NCBI GenBank assembly: GCA_023362775.1
Contig: JALMGJ010000020.1
Location: 558,001-622,000 of the forward strand
DNA: 64,000 nucleotides
From: Charina bottae
Taxonomy: Eukaryota; Chordata; Lepidosauria; Squamata; Charinaidae
Direction of reading: 5' to 3'
Part shown: in pieces, positions 11,437 to 20,871 of the stretch
Layout: each line of letters starts with the position of its first letter
Numbering within the stretch: position 1 is the first letter of the stretch
The notes under the pieces: model-generated
What the model was told of the DNA's origin: nothing
What the model saw: the letters and a program-made list of their open reading frames with translations, nothing else
The model's database searches: none
Position numbers and translations under genes: made by a program

Positions 11437-11437
11437 T
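11397..11437 (+). repeat. (AAT)n microsatellite
   Basis: About 13 AAT units directly adjoining the 3' end of the SINE at 11438-11656, so probably grown from the SINE tail. Confidence 0.9.
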
Positions 11438-11656
11438 ATTTTGTGCCTTCATGTCAGTATTGACTCCTGGACAAGCCCCTGCAGTTTTCTTGGCAAGGTT
11501 TTTCAAAATGGTTTGCCATTGCTTCCTTTCTAGGGCTGAGAGAGAGTGACTGGCCCAAGGTCACCCAGTTGGCTTTGTGCCTAAGGCGGGAGTAGAACTC
11601 ACAGTCTCCTGGCTTCTAGTCTGGTGCCTTAACCACTACACCAAACTGGCTCTCTC
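11438..11656 (-). mobile_element. tRNA-headed SINE, BovB-like-tail form
   Basis: Minus strand: AGAGCCAGTTTGGTGTAGTG then GTTAAGGCACC (A box), GTGAGTTCTACTCCCGCC (B box), GGTGACCTTGGGCCAGTCAC, then AATGGCAAACCATTTTG and CTTGCCAAGAAAACTGCAGG, ending GGAGTCAATACTGACATGAAGG. The tail is of the BovB-like kind, followed by AAT repeats. Confidence 0.85.
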
Positions 11657-12330
11657 TTTATTATTAGGTATTATAATTGTTATTATTAGATACTGTGTTT
11701 TAATGCTTTATTATTATTTGGAAGAGAAGATAGGAATCTAAGGATTCCTAATGAATCGTGAAGATTTGGCAGCATAGAAATGTGATCAAACCATCAATCT
11801 TTCAAATTTATTTTAAATAAATCTTTGCTGACATCTGCCAATCACTTCATTATTTAAAAATGTTTATAAAATGTTTATCTGCCTAGTGGTATCTGGGGAG
11901 GGTGCCAAGAAAGTCAGGATGGTGATCAGAGAGAAGCTCTTTCATGTACAGTACATACAAAAGTGGTGGGGCTTCAATTGTGCTTGACCTTTTTGACTCC
12001 CCCCACAAGACGACTTTGTTGTGACACACTGATAATTCCTTAGATTCCTATCTTCTCTTTTTAACCCCTTTTTGGGGGTTAATGGGATTGCATTTGCACA
12101 GATCTACTATTTTAATGGCATATGTGTTCTTTTCTTAGCATGCTTCATTTTGCATTCATTTTGAAGTATTTTTCTCAGTATAATACACTGACATGTTCAC
12201 AAATGACAGTGACAAAACTCTTTGCTTTTATGTATGATTGTGAAATTGTTCCCTTTTTCTATGTTCTTTTTCTGCTTATTGTAAATCAGAAAGTAAAAGA
12301 GCCATTTCAAGTTCTAAAGTATCATTCCCC
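11657..12330. other. No gene seen
   Basis: AT-rich sequence with no recognised feature. Confidence 0.5.
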
Positions 12331-12405
12331 AACCTGGGTCCTCCATCAATTGAGTTGTAGTCTGTCTGGCACATCTGATAGGTTTCACACATCTGGAGAA
12401 GATTG
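12331..12405. repeat. Possible hAT-type MITE fragment
   Basis: CCCCAACCTGGGTCCTCCAT and TTGAGTTGTAGTCTG resemble a common reptile MITE end (CCCCAACCTGGTGCCCTCCA..ACAACTCCC). Short and diverged. Confidence 0.3.
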
Positions 12406-12655
12406 TAGTATCTAAGCAATGTAGGTAGTCTATGAAATATCATCCACCCCACCCGAATTTAGTGCTCAGTGTAACTTGAAGTGAGCTTCCTGTTTAAAAA
12501 AAACTGGCAGAACATTTTGGGAGAATGAAAAGTAAGTGCAAAGAAGACAACAGAGATTCTATTTGGCTCTTACAATCTGGCATCTATTGTTTTTGCTAGT
12601 TCACAAATACACGTAAGTTTGAAAATGTGCTCTTCAATTAGTAGAATCTGTATAC

Positions 12656-13079
12656 TTTTAGACCAGGGCTTTCCAAAGTTTTCCCGCGGCGACACACCAA
12701 CCGCCGTTGGTGTGCCGCCGCGGGAAAACCTGGAAGTGCCGCCATTGCGGCAGCACGCAAAAACCCGGAAGCGCTGCTGCCGCTTTCGTTTTTTGCGCGC
12801 TGCCGTTGGTGTGTCGCCACGGGAAAACCCGGAAGCGCCGCCATTGCGGCAGCGCGCAAAAACCCGGAAGCGCTGCTGCCGCTTTCAGTTTTTGTGCGCC
12901 GCCGTGGCTGCGGCGCTTTCGGGTTTTCGCGCGCCGCCGTTAGTGTGTCACTGCGGGGAAACCCGGAAGCGCTGATGGCGCGCCATCAGCGCTTCCGGGT
13001 TTTGACGCGACACATCTGGGCCCTGCAGGCGACACACTTTTGTGTTGCGACACACAGTTTGGAAAGCTCTGTTTTAGAC
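12656..13079. mobile_element. GC-rich non-autonomous hAT element (copy 1) with 8-bp TSD
   Basis: Terminal inverted repeats CAGGGCTTTCCAAA (12664) and TTTGGAAAGCTCTG (ends 13071) bound a 408-bp element. The 8-bp duplication TTTTAGAC is perfect at 12656-12663 and 13072-13079, the hAT hallmark. The interior is very CpG-rich with repeated CCCGGAAGCGC blocks. It includes a ~99-bp tandem duplication (units start near 12721 and 12820) and a 44-bp perfect palindrome centred at 12981/12982. There is no transposase, so it would need a full-length hAT elsewhere. Confidence 0.92.
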
Positions 13080-13134
13080 GTTCCATGTGATTTGAACAAG
13101 CTCCTCTTTGTATTTCATAACTGATCATTGTGAA

Positions 13135-13464
13135 AAAGCAAAAAGATACCGGACACAAATACATATAGTGATGCAGAGAGTCTTGAAAGTTAACATTCAG
13201 ATGAAACTGGAACTTTTCTTATTAGGACTTATGGACACTCAACTAGAAAAGGCTCATGGACGATTGAATTTATATATGGTAACTGCAGTGAGGCTACTAT
13301 ATGCTCAAAGATGGAAGACTACAGAAACACCAATAATGGAGGAATGGATTGTGAAGATGGTGAAGTTTGCAGAAATGGCTAAATTGACTTGTTTGATTAA
13401 GGAGGGAACTACAATAACTTTTTTAAAAGACTGGAATCAGTATACTTTTAGATGTTCCATGTGA
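13135..13464 (+). pseudogene. L1/Tx1-like LINE ORF2 C-terminal fragment
   Basis: The frame reads RVLKVNIQMKLELFLLGLMD, then LYAQRWKTTETPIMEEWIVK, then FAEMAKLTCLIKEGTTITFLKDW. The pattern WK...P.MEEW..K...FAEMAKLT is the C-terminal end of L1-group ORF2 proteins of fish and reptiles. A second fragment of the same family lies at 16417. The element is 5'-truncated, and the frame ends in the flanking duplicated DNA rather than in a normal 3' UTR. Confidence 0.7.
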
Positions 13465-13623
13465 CTTGAACAAGCTCCTCTTTGTACGTATTTCATAACT
13501 GGTAATTACTCATAAGTGGAATCAAATCCGTTATGATTTGATTTAGCAAAGAGTCCCATGATCTAAAACCAAATTAGACAAGACATGAGAGATCTGTCAT
13601 CTGAATGCCAAGCATTTCTGGCT

Positions 13624-13638
13624 CCCCCCCCCCCCCCC
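13624..13638 (+). repeat. Poly-C run
   Basis: Fifteen consecutive C residues. Confidence 0.95.
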
Positions 13639-13884
13639 AGCTCCAGGGCACTTTCACAACAGGGATCCCACTGTGGCAAACTTTGGGAAATGCTAGTAAG
13701 GGAAGCCTGGACAATGATACCTGTTTAGGCATAAATCTATGTGAGGCACTCAGTTACTGTCTGGCAAGTACACACTGATAACCGACAATACTCTGTGCTC
13801 TTTAGCCAGAAAGATCAGGTGCTCACCGGCTGTGGGTTCTCTGTGTGCTCTATAGACTCAAAAACATGTAAACATATCCTGATG

Positions 13885-13979
13885 CCTTAATTGTTTCTCA
13901 ACCTTGGCAACTTTAAGATGCTGGGACTTGAAGTCCACACATCTTAAAGTTGCCAAGATTGAAAAACACTGCCTTAATT
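13885..13979. mobile_element. Short palindromic hAT MITE with 8-bp TSD
   Basis: The arms TTTCTCAACCTTGGCAACTT and AAGTTGCCAAGATTGAAAAA form a hairpin of the family seen complete at 20759-20863. CCTTAATT flanks at 13885-13892 and 13972-13979. The first ~4 bases of the left terminus are lost. Confidence 0.75.
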
Positions 13980-14379
13980 GATCTGAAATTAGTCAGAATA
14001 GGCCAGATAAATCTTGCCTGCGTATTAAATTGGATTCAGAAGGGTTGAGAGGTAGAAAGGCTGATCATTGGAATGTTTCCCAAGTCACTATGGCCTGAAG
14101 GAATTTAAAAATGAAACAAGCCAGCATGGAATTGTGGAACATTGTAGACAACATGGAACACTCTGTTTTATTTTAAACCTTAGACAATACTTAAAAACAC
14201 TGGATGTTCCGAACACTCAAAACGACCACCCTGTTGCTCTGTAGCCACTAGCATTTAAGATAAGCTGCCTTTAAATCTGGGGGTGATCTTCAGCCACTAA
14301 GACTGGTGGCTATTGATAGTCCTCTCCGCCATGATTTTTTATTAAATCATCTTTTAAAATCTAAGTGGGTGAACTTTTC

Positions 14380-14503
14380 TGTAGCTTGAATCATGTCAAC
14401 TGGATTTCTATTTTCTCAGTGGAAACGTTTCACTCCTTATCCAAGGAGCTTCTTCAGTCTGAGCAAAGTTAGTAAGGGAATCCTAAATATGTTTCTAGGT
14501 AGC
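14380..14503 (-). mobile_element. Penelope-like element arm with hammerhead-like motif
   Basis: This single arm matches the left arm of the palindromic element at 48606: TGTAGCTTGAATCATGTCAA to CTAAATATGTTTCTAGG. On the minus strand 14463-14415 gives CTCAG, CTGAAGA, a stem-loop, GAAAC and CTGAG, a hammerhead-ribozyme-like layout. The right arm is absent. A different foldback follows directly at 14523. Confidence 0.55.
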
Positions 14504-14522
14504 TGTGTGACCTTACACCTGG

Positions 14523-14629
14523 GGCTAGGTCATGGTTATATTGAGATGTTATTTTAAGTCCTTTTATCATCTAAAGGAGTTAAAATAAAAGGACTTAAAA
14601 TAACATCTCAATATAACCATGACCTAGCC
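14523..14629. repeat. Perfect 45-bp inverted repeat (foldback)
   Basis: The left arm 14523-14567 and right arm 14585-14629 are exact reverse complements over 45 bases, with a 17-base loop. An imperfect extension (GACCTTACA on one side, TGTAAGGTC on the other) lies outside the arms. It abuts the Penelope-like arm upstream and may be the interior of that element. Confidence 0.95.
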
Positions 14630-14720
14630 ATGACCATGTAAGGTCATGAACATTATCATAATTCCATAGTGCATCTACATTTTCCATGCCATAAAGTTCC
14701 TTGTAAGTTGCCTTCTTTCA

Positions 14721-14725
<5 letters not shown>

Positions 14726-14754
<29 letters not shown>

Positions 14755-14785
14755 GCATGCATGCATGCATGCATGCATGCATGCA

Positions 14786-14820
<35 letters not shown>
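14726..14820 (+). repeat. Compound microsatellite (CAAG)n(CATG)n(AATA)n
   Basis: Three tetranucleotide arrays in direct succession, each one substitution from its neighbour. Confidence 0.95.
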
Positions 14821-15947
14821 AGAGTGTAATACTCTTTTCTTGTAAGGGAGCCCATATCTGTTGCTCTAAGAAGAGGTTTGGTAAATGGGAGGAGAACAGA
14901 TCCCTTTCACTTGTGGCATCAACCCTCTAGAATGCCCTTCTCAAGGCACATGTACACTTTATTTTACCCAGTAAAGAACCCTTTGGAAAAGGCTGAAGTA
15001 AGGGTTATTTCCCCCCCTGCCAATAAACTGTTTTTTGTATTTGTTTGTTTTTTGCTCTTCTTTGTTATTTAGATCTAATCTGTTAGTTACTTTGAGTTCC
15101 CAATAAAAGATTTCTTTTAACACAAATGTAAAATAATTAGTAGGGAAATAAGTCACCTAAGGAGAATCCAATTTCTGTTTCCAAATGTGTGGGTAGCTGA
15201 TATTGATCTGCCCATTAAGTTTCCATTTATCTGGCTTGTCTCTGGAACAGCAAACAAGCTGCTTGTAGGCTGGCACAGCTGTTCCGTCACTGAGTTTGGT
15301 GGAACTGCCGTGAAGGCCTTGGTCAGAGAGTGGATGAAGACGAACAAGATTACTTAGCAGTGAGTTATTAATTTAACCAATACGACAAATAGCAAAGAAA
15401 CATAACATTTTCTACTAGTTCTTCCCTTTACTGCAGAATCTGATCAATTCAGATATTTATTTGTAATAATAATATGTACATAATGTATATATTAGTATGT
15501 CCAATGTACATTTTAATAATTAATAGGGTTAAATTATTAGATGCAGGGAGAATCATTTGGTGCTTTGGAAATAGCAACAAATCTCTGGTGTTCGGGAGGT
15601 CAAAGAAAGGTGGGTCAGTGTGGAATGTAGAGTTGCAGAGTTGCTCTACAGGTTCTGCGGGACTTGGAGGGGGTGGCGTGAGTTCCCTTGGCTTGGGACA
15701 TTCCGAGACAGGAGGGACAGGAAGGCCAGTTATGTTTGTTTTCAGAGACTCAAAACAAAACCAACCCCCAGGGGGGACTTCAGGTATATTCTAGATTATG
15801 CTAATTTCTGCTCTCTGCCCATGTATTTTTTTTAACTATAAAATACATTTATCTTAAGTTTTACAGAAAGAAGTACCAAAAAAATGAGAAAAAAGAGTAT
15901 GTGAAAAATAACCACCCCCAACAACCAACTTAACAAAAACCAAACCA
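14821..15947. other. No gene seen
   Basis: Mixed AT-rich sequence, no recognised element. GC rises slightly at 15600-15780 without known motifs. Confidence 0.5.
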
Positions 15948-16026
15948 AAAACCGCCCAGAGTTCCCTTGTGGGGAGATGGAGCGGTATACAAATTGAAGC
16001 ATAAATAAATAAATAAATAAATAAAA
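15948..16026 (+). mobile_element. L2-like LINE tail-only fragment
   Basis: ACCGCCCAGAGTTCCCTTG, GGGGAGATGGAGCGGTATAC and then (AAAT)n: just the last ~60 bp of the L2-like LINE plus its microsatellite tail. Confidence 0.75.
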
Positions 16027-16398
16027 TGTATAAACTTCTATAAATACATTTGCAGGAAACATCCAGTGGCTTCAATTCTTTCCTTTTCATGCAAAATTTA
16101 ATCCAATCAATAAAAACCTCCTTATTTAAGATTTCTTGTTACTTAAGGCAAGAAAATTGAAAAAAAAATCCTGTCTCGGTTTATAGTATTGGATGTTTAC
16201 ATAAAAAAAAAATCAAGGTCTACATTAATACCATAAATGCCTTCAAATGGTTTGTTTTGAATTCTATTAATTTTGAGATGATTTATTTGTTTTAAAATGT
16301 ACCCTCAGTTTTATTCCATGGTATTTAGTTTGGGGAAGTTGTTAAGAATTATGGTTAAATTAATACATTTAAATATTTTATTTGTTTCAGGGACACTC

Positions 16399-16988
16399 AG
16401 AAAACTAGTGATACTTCAAAGGATTCTTAAGGTGAATGTACAATTGAAGACAGACATTTTTCTTTTGGGCTTGATGGATAAACAGTTTGAAAGAAAATTT
16501 GGGACTTTGTGTTTATACAGTATATGATAACAGCAGCAAGATTTTGTATGCACAAAGGTGGAAGGACTTACAAATTCCTACAGTGGAAGAATAGATGGTG
16601 AAATTAATGGCAGAGATGGCAAAACTAACTACATTGATTAAAGAAAATAATTTGTCTAACTTTCTACTTGGAAACCACTTTTGGACTTTTTGCTTGAAAC
16701 CGAAAAGAATTAAGTTTTGATTTCGGGATTTGATGATTAGGACTGTATAAGAATATATAAATAATGTGTACTATAGTTAAAAATTGAGTAAGAGGTTAAT
16801 GTATTTTTATGTTTTTATCTGTACTGAAGATGGTTGGAAGTCACTCTTTTTTCTGTCTTTTTATTTTTGCACTTTTAAGTTCTTTTTTCATTTCTTCTTT
16901 CTTCAATTTCTTTCTATCTTTATATATTTTACTTGAATTTTGAAATTAAATAAAGTTCCTTTAAAAAAAAAGAAAACTAGTGATACTT
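16399..16988 (+). mobile_element. L1-like LINE 3' end with 18-bp TSD
   Basis: A 5'-truncated copy (16417-16970) ending in TTAAATAAAGTTCC and a poly-A tract. The duplication AGAAAACTAGTGATACTT is perfect at 16399-16416 and 16971-16988. The coding start reads RILKVNVQLKTDIFLLGLMD, as in the fragment at 13.1 kb, then breaks into other frames (pieces resembling ITAARFC and TVEE). Poly-A tail plus a long TSD is the L1-type signature, unlike the tail types of the L2-like and RTE copies here. Confidence 0.88.
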
Positions 16989-17171
16989 AAGAATTTTATT
17001 AAAAAGGTAAAGGTTCCCCCCGCACATTTGTGCAGGCGTGTCCGACTCTAGGGGCCGGTGCTCATCTCCGTTTGTTAGCTGAAGAGCCAGCATTGTCCGA
17101 AGACGCTTCTGCGGTCATGTGGCTGGCATGACGCACGCGGAACGCTGTTACCTACCCAAAGAATCTTATTA
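16989..17171 (-). mobile_element. Sauria-type SINE, 5'-truncated
   Basis: Only the 3' half of the SINE is present (about 17002-17158), ending at GGAACGCTGTTACCTACCC, with no A or B box. Flanks AAGAATTTTATTA (16989-17001) and AAGAATCTTATTA (17159-17171) form a 13-bp TSD with one mismatch. It begins at the base after the L1-like element's 3' TSD. Confidence 0.88.
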
Positions 17172-17327
17172 CGCTGTGGTAAAAACAATTGAATATGGAG
17201 AAAGAGTGAAAGTGTACAGATCAGAATGAAGGGATTTGGCACCTCTCTTAACTGACAAGCTCCACCTCTTTAAAAAATACATGCCAGGAAGGTACCCATT
17301 GTCTTATCCAGGCTTGAGAAAGTAGCT

Positions 17328-17401
17328 TTATTTATTATTATTTATTATTTCTAACTTATATCACCGCCCATCTCCCCCCACAAGGGGACTCTGGGCGGTT
17401 A
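17328..17401 (-). mobile_element. L2-like LINE tail-only fragment
   Basis: (TTTA/TTA)n followed by ATCACCGCCCATCTCCCC and GGGGACTCTGGGCGG, the terminal segment of the L2-like LINE in minus orientation. Confidence 0.75.
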
Positions 17402-18217
17402 GCTTTACCTATTGAATTTGGCTAGGGCAGATGAGTAAGGTGTTTATTTAAAAAAAGGACTTCCCACATTTCACATATTATAAATGAGGTAAAGAAACCC
17501 TTGAGATTTGGGGGTGGGGTGGGGTGGGGAATGAACATGGCCAGAACAGAGAGGTTCATGCGTCACTAGATAAAACAACATCTCAATACAAAGCTGCTAT
17601 TGAAAATGGCATCCTGCTCCAAATTCAGTACTTTCTGGTAACGTTCGGTAATGTCACATTTTTCCAGCCGGGATTTAACTGCTGTTGGTGTGGGGTTGTG
17701 TAGCACAGGGTGTTTGCCAAATTTGCAGAGAAGGAAAGAAAGAATTTAATTCAGGAACACCATTTTTAACTCCAAACTCAACTTATTTTTTATAATGTTA
17801 TTTCCTTTCACTAAAGTGTAAATAGGTGGAAATTATTCCTGTCATTTCTTCATCTGTATTGTTCTACTGTTTTGTGATACATTAGTATCTATGTGAAAGC
17901 ACTATAAACTTATAAAGGTTTAAGAGTACGTATAACATACAAAGGTTTATATAAAGAGTACACACATATAAGGTTTAAGATGAGGCAATGTAATAACATT
18001 CCAAAAATTATCTAGATAAGCAAGAAAATCAACTGAAGATAACCACTCTTTCTTTCTAATAAACTGCTTTTCTGAATCTTAGGTGGAAAAAACAACAACA
18101 AATTATAATAATTCTGTAGAGTGCAGGCTGACTAGGTTAGCAAACACAGCTGAATAAATAAGAGATGGCTTTCTATTAGCCAACAGTGACTTTTCTCTGA
18201 CTGCTAAAATGATTGGT
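17402..18217. other. No gene; G-rich tract inside
   Basis: No gene found. At 17510-17529 the plus strand is G5-T-G4-T-G4-T-G4, a textbook G-quadruplex pattern. Confidence 0.55.
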
Positions 18218-18221
18218 CTTA

Positions 18222-18452
18222 GCAGGTGGCCGCACTAGGATGACCTTCTTTGGGTTCAGAAGCTAAGAAGGATCAGGTCTGGTTAGTACTTGGATGGGAT
18301 TCCTTCAGGAAACACCAGCCCTGGGGCTACACTGGGAAATTAAAAGAAAAACATATTGGAAAAAGTCAATCTCAAACCACTAACGTTTCTTGCCGTTAAG
18401 AAAAGTACATGGACATGACCACAAAGTCAAGCAGAACTCCTCGAAGGAGACA
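18222..18452 (+). mobile_element. 5S-rRNA-derived SINE (SINE3-like)
   Basis: CAGAAGCTAAGAAGGATCAG then GTCTGGTTAGTACTTGGATG and GGATTCCTTCAGGAAACACCA match the 3' two-thirds of vertebrate 5S rRNA (AAGCTAAGCAGGGTC, GGTTAGTACTTGGATGGGAG). A SINE body follows (AAGAAAAGTACATGGACATG, GCAGAACTCCTCGAAGGAG), shared in outline with 7150-7375. The body shows this is a SINE rather than a lone 5S pseudogene. Confidence 0.75.
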
Positions 18453-18772
18453 TTGCCTTCCTAATGAAAACTAATAGTCTAAACTGGGTTTGTCTGGCAG
18501 GAAAATTGCTGTTTGAAATAGGGCTGTGCAGCATGTCAGAATAATTTTGAAAAGATGCTTCAAAGTGCACAGGAATGCCAATACAGCACTTACATGCAAA
18601 TGTTTAAAGCATGCATGCTGTTCCTTTAAAGAATTGCAGACAAGTGATCCATTTGAAGTACCTTCTACTCTATAAAAAAAACTTTTCCCAAATTATTTCT
18701 GAAATGTTGGACAACCCTAGTTTTAAATACAGAAGAAAAAGAAAGGATTTGGGAAATACGAGGAAAAATCAT
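18453..18772. other. No gene seen
   Basis: Nothing recognised. Confidence 0.5.
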
Positions 18773-19588
18773 TATTTATTTATTATTTATTTATTTAATT
18801 TATATGACCGCCCATCTCCCCTCATGGGGAACTCTGGGCGGTTCACAATAAATAAGCAGTTAAAATAGAATCTAAAATATATAAAAACCACAATACTATA
18901 ATACAATGAGTAATTATAAAATCCAGATAGACGAAGGCATTCATTAAAAGGAGGACATTAAAATTAGGGGATTAGCCATCCCCATGAGGAGCTATCCCTT
19001 CCTCCTTCCCATGCCAGGCGGCAGAACCAGGTCTTCAGCTCTTTCCTAAAGGTCGGGAGGGAGGAGATCTGCCTCAACTCTGGGGGCAAGATGTTCCACA
19101 GTGTGGGCGCTACCACAGAGAAGGCCCGCCTCCTAGACCCCATCAGATGGCATTCTTTAATTGATGGGGTTCGTAGCAGGCCCTCCCTGAATGACCGGGT
19201 GGGGCGGGTCGATAACATGGGGATAAGACGGTCCCTCAGGTATTCTGGTCCCATGCCATGTAGAGCTTTAAAGGTGATAACCAACACCTTGAATTGTACC
19301 CAGAAGCAAACCGGCACCCAATGCAGCTCGCGGAGCAGCGGTGTTACACGTGCAGATCTTGGTGCACCCAAAACTGCCCGCGCGGCCGCATTCTGCACCA
19401 GCTGAAGCTTCCGGATAGTTTTCAAGGGTAGCCCCATGTAGAGCGCATTGCAATAATCTACATGGGAGATGACAAGAGCATGAGTGACTGTACGGAGGGC
19501 GTCGCGTTCCAGGAATGGGCGTAACTGGCGCACTAACCGAAGTTGTGCAAAAGCCCTCCTAGCCACAACTGCCACCTGCTCTTCGATT
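18773..19588 (-). mobile_element. L2-like LINE copy B, 5'-truncated
   Basis: The 3' 0.8 kb of the L2-like LINE, minus strand: TTTA-rich tail at 18773-18800, ACCGCCCATCTCCCC..ACTCTGGGCGG block, 3' UTR, then the C-terminal coding region. It stops within GAGCAGGTGGCAGTTGTGGC, where the SINE at 19589 begins, so the SINE insertion or truncation sets its 5' limit. Confidence 0.88.
18964..19575 (-). CDS. C-terminal region of L2-like ORF2, frame open for 203 aa
   Basis: The region downstream of the RT core: AVVARRAFAQLRLVRQLRPF, LVISHVDYCNALYMGLPLK, KLQLVQNAAARAVLG, ELHWVPVCFWVQFKVLVI, ALHGMGPEYLRDR, LWNILPPELR and a WGWLIP end. It has no internal stop and resembles copies C and D in length and order. 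RT motifs A-C are missing, so it is an inert fragment. Its open frame suggests a moderately young insertion. Confidence 0.8.
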   Translation of the reverse strand: MAVVARRAFAQLRLVRQLRPFLERDALRTVTHALVISHVDYCNALYMGLPLKTIRKLQLVQNAAARAVLGAPRSARVTPLLRELHWVPVCFWVQFKVLVITFKALHGMGPEYLRDRLIPMLSTRPTRSFREGLLRTPSIKECHLMGSRRRAFSVVAPTLWNILPPELRQISSLPTFRKELKTWFCRLAWEGGRDSSSWGWLIP

Positions 19589-19608
19589 ATGGATTTTATT
19601 TACAGTAT

Positions 19609-19639
<31 letters not shown>

Positions 19640-19848
19640 TTTTCTATCCCGCCTTTATTATTTTTATAAATAACTCAAGGCGGTGAACATACCTAGTACT
19701 CCTTCCTCCTCCTATTTTCCCCACAACAACCACCCTGTGAGGTGAGTTGGGCTGAGAGAGAGTGACTGGCCCAAGGTCACCCAGCTGGCTTTCATGCCTA
19801 AGGCGGGAGTAGAACTCTCAGCCTCCTGGTTTCTAGCCTGTTGCAAGT
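19589..19848 (-). mobile_element. tRNA-headed SINE, L2-like-tail form
   Basis: On the minus strand: AGAACTCTCAGC..-side B-box region, GGTGACCTTGGGCCAGTCAC, CCCAACTCACCTCACAGGGT, GGGGAAAATAGGAGGAGGAA, GTATGTTCACCGCCTTGAG, AAAGGCGGGATAGAAAATAAA and (TAAA)n. The last part parallels the L2-like LINE end GGCGG.GATAAA..(AAAT)n, so that LINE is the likely helper. Confidence 0.85.
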
Positions 19849-20750
19849 GCTCCCTTAGGCTAATAATAAAACGAAGATAAATGTGTGTAAATTATAACTT
19901 TTCTGAAACTGTATTTTGTACAACTGAGGCTTTTATTAGACCAATTAAAGCAGGGATCAACATTCATGGTCTAGACAAGCCTTCCCCGATGTGATGCTGT
20001 ACTAACCCAGCTGAGTCCATAGGGCAGAAGTTTGGAGGTTTCTCCCAGAAGCCTTTTGGGTCTTCACACCCTGTCCCTGTCTCCTGCTTTAGGGGAGCAG
20101 CTTGATGATTGCGGCTGCCATCATATATCTTCAGCTGTATTTGAAAGCATAAGTAAAATAATGCTTTTGTTACAGCTCTTGGAAAGATTAATTTTTTATT
20201 TTGACTACGTGTGTTTAAAGTCTAATATTTTACCTCTGCTATTTATGTTCTCTGTACAAGCTAAGTAACTGTATGTTTTATGGAAGTGGGAGTTTCTATA
20301 CAGCAGAATTTCCTATATTAGTAACATTTGTACATTAGTAACATTTGAGGTCTTATATTTTTGTTAAGTTTTTATTTTTTTCTCTAGATTCTTTTAAATT
20401 AGAACCTGTGATTTGAAAAAAAATACTATACTTTTATCTCCTTTGCCATTCAGTGTTTGCTTATGACTACTTACATCCCTAAAGGGATTTTTTAAATCCT
20501 TAACTGACCTTTAAAAAAACAATACATTGGATTTTATTTATCTCTTATGAGATTGTTATATTTCGCAAAAGGGGAGGAAGACATAGAGGGTGGTTTTTCT
20601 AATCACACCCCTCAAAACTACAAAACCAGGAGGACTGCTACAGAATTTATTTCAGTTTTCCTCATTTTTTCCCTTTTAAATTGCCAGAAAACTACAAAGG
20701 GCTTGGGAGCTATCTCTCTCACACGCATTGTGGCCAGGAGGAGAAGCAAT
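19849..20750. other. No gene seen
   Basis: AT-rich, nothing recognised. Confidence 0.5.
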
Positions 20751-20871
20751 CCCTAGACCAGTGTTTCTCAACCTTGGCAGCTTTAAGATGGCTGAACTTC
20801 AACTCCCAGAATTCTGGGAGTTGAAGTCCACCCATCTTAAGCTGCCAAGGCTGAGAAACACTGCCCTAGAC
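20751..20871. mobile_element. 105-bp hAT hairpin MITE with 8-bp TSD
   Basis: Element 20759-20863 runs from CAGTGTTTCTCAACCTTGG to CCAAGGCTGAGAAACACTG and is nearly one inverted repeat centred on TCCCAGAATTCTGGGA. CCCTAGAC flanks it at 20751-20758 and 20864-20871. The same family is at 13893-13971. No coding capacity. Confidence 0.92.

Larger units (their letters stand above)
12641..13505 (+). repeat. Duplicated ~70-bp segment; one copy split by hAT
   Basis: GAATCTGTATACTTTTAGAC plus (after the hAT) GTTCCATGTGATTTGAACAAG...CTCCTCTTTGTATTTC is repeated at 13433-13502 as GAATCAGTATACTTTTAGAT...GTTCCATGTGACTTGAACAAG...CTTTGTACGTATTTC. The two copies flank an L1-like fragment. The duplication predates the hAT insertion, since only the first copy carries it. 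Confidence 0.75.

Noticed and set aside
12619..13164. Several Arg/Cys/Ala-rich frames on both strands
   Set aside because: They are by-products of the GC-rich hAT element.
14726..14820. Possible CRISPR-like array
   Set aside because: Four-base units without spacers; an ordinary compound microsatellite in an animal genome.
18222..18332. Functional 5S rRNA gene
   Set aside because: Only part of the 5S sequence is present, with many changes, and it is fused to a SINE body also seen at 7.2 kb.
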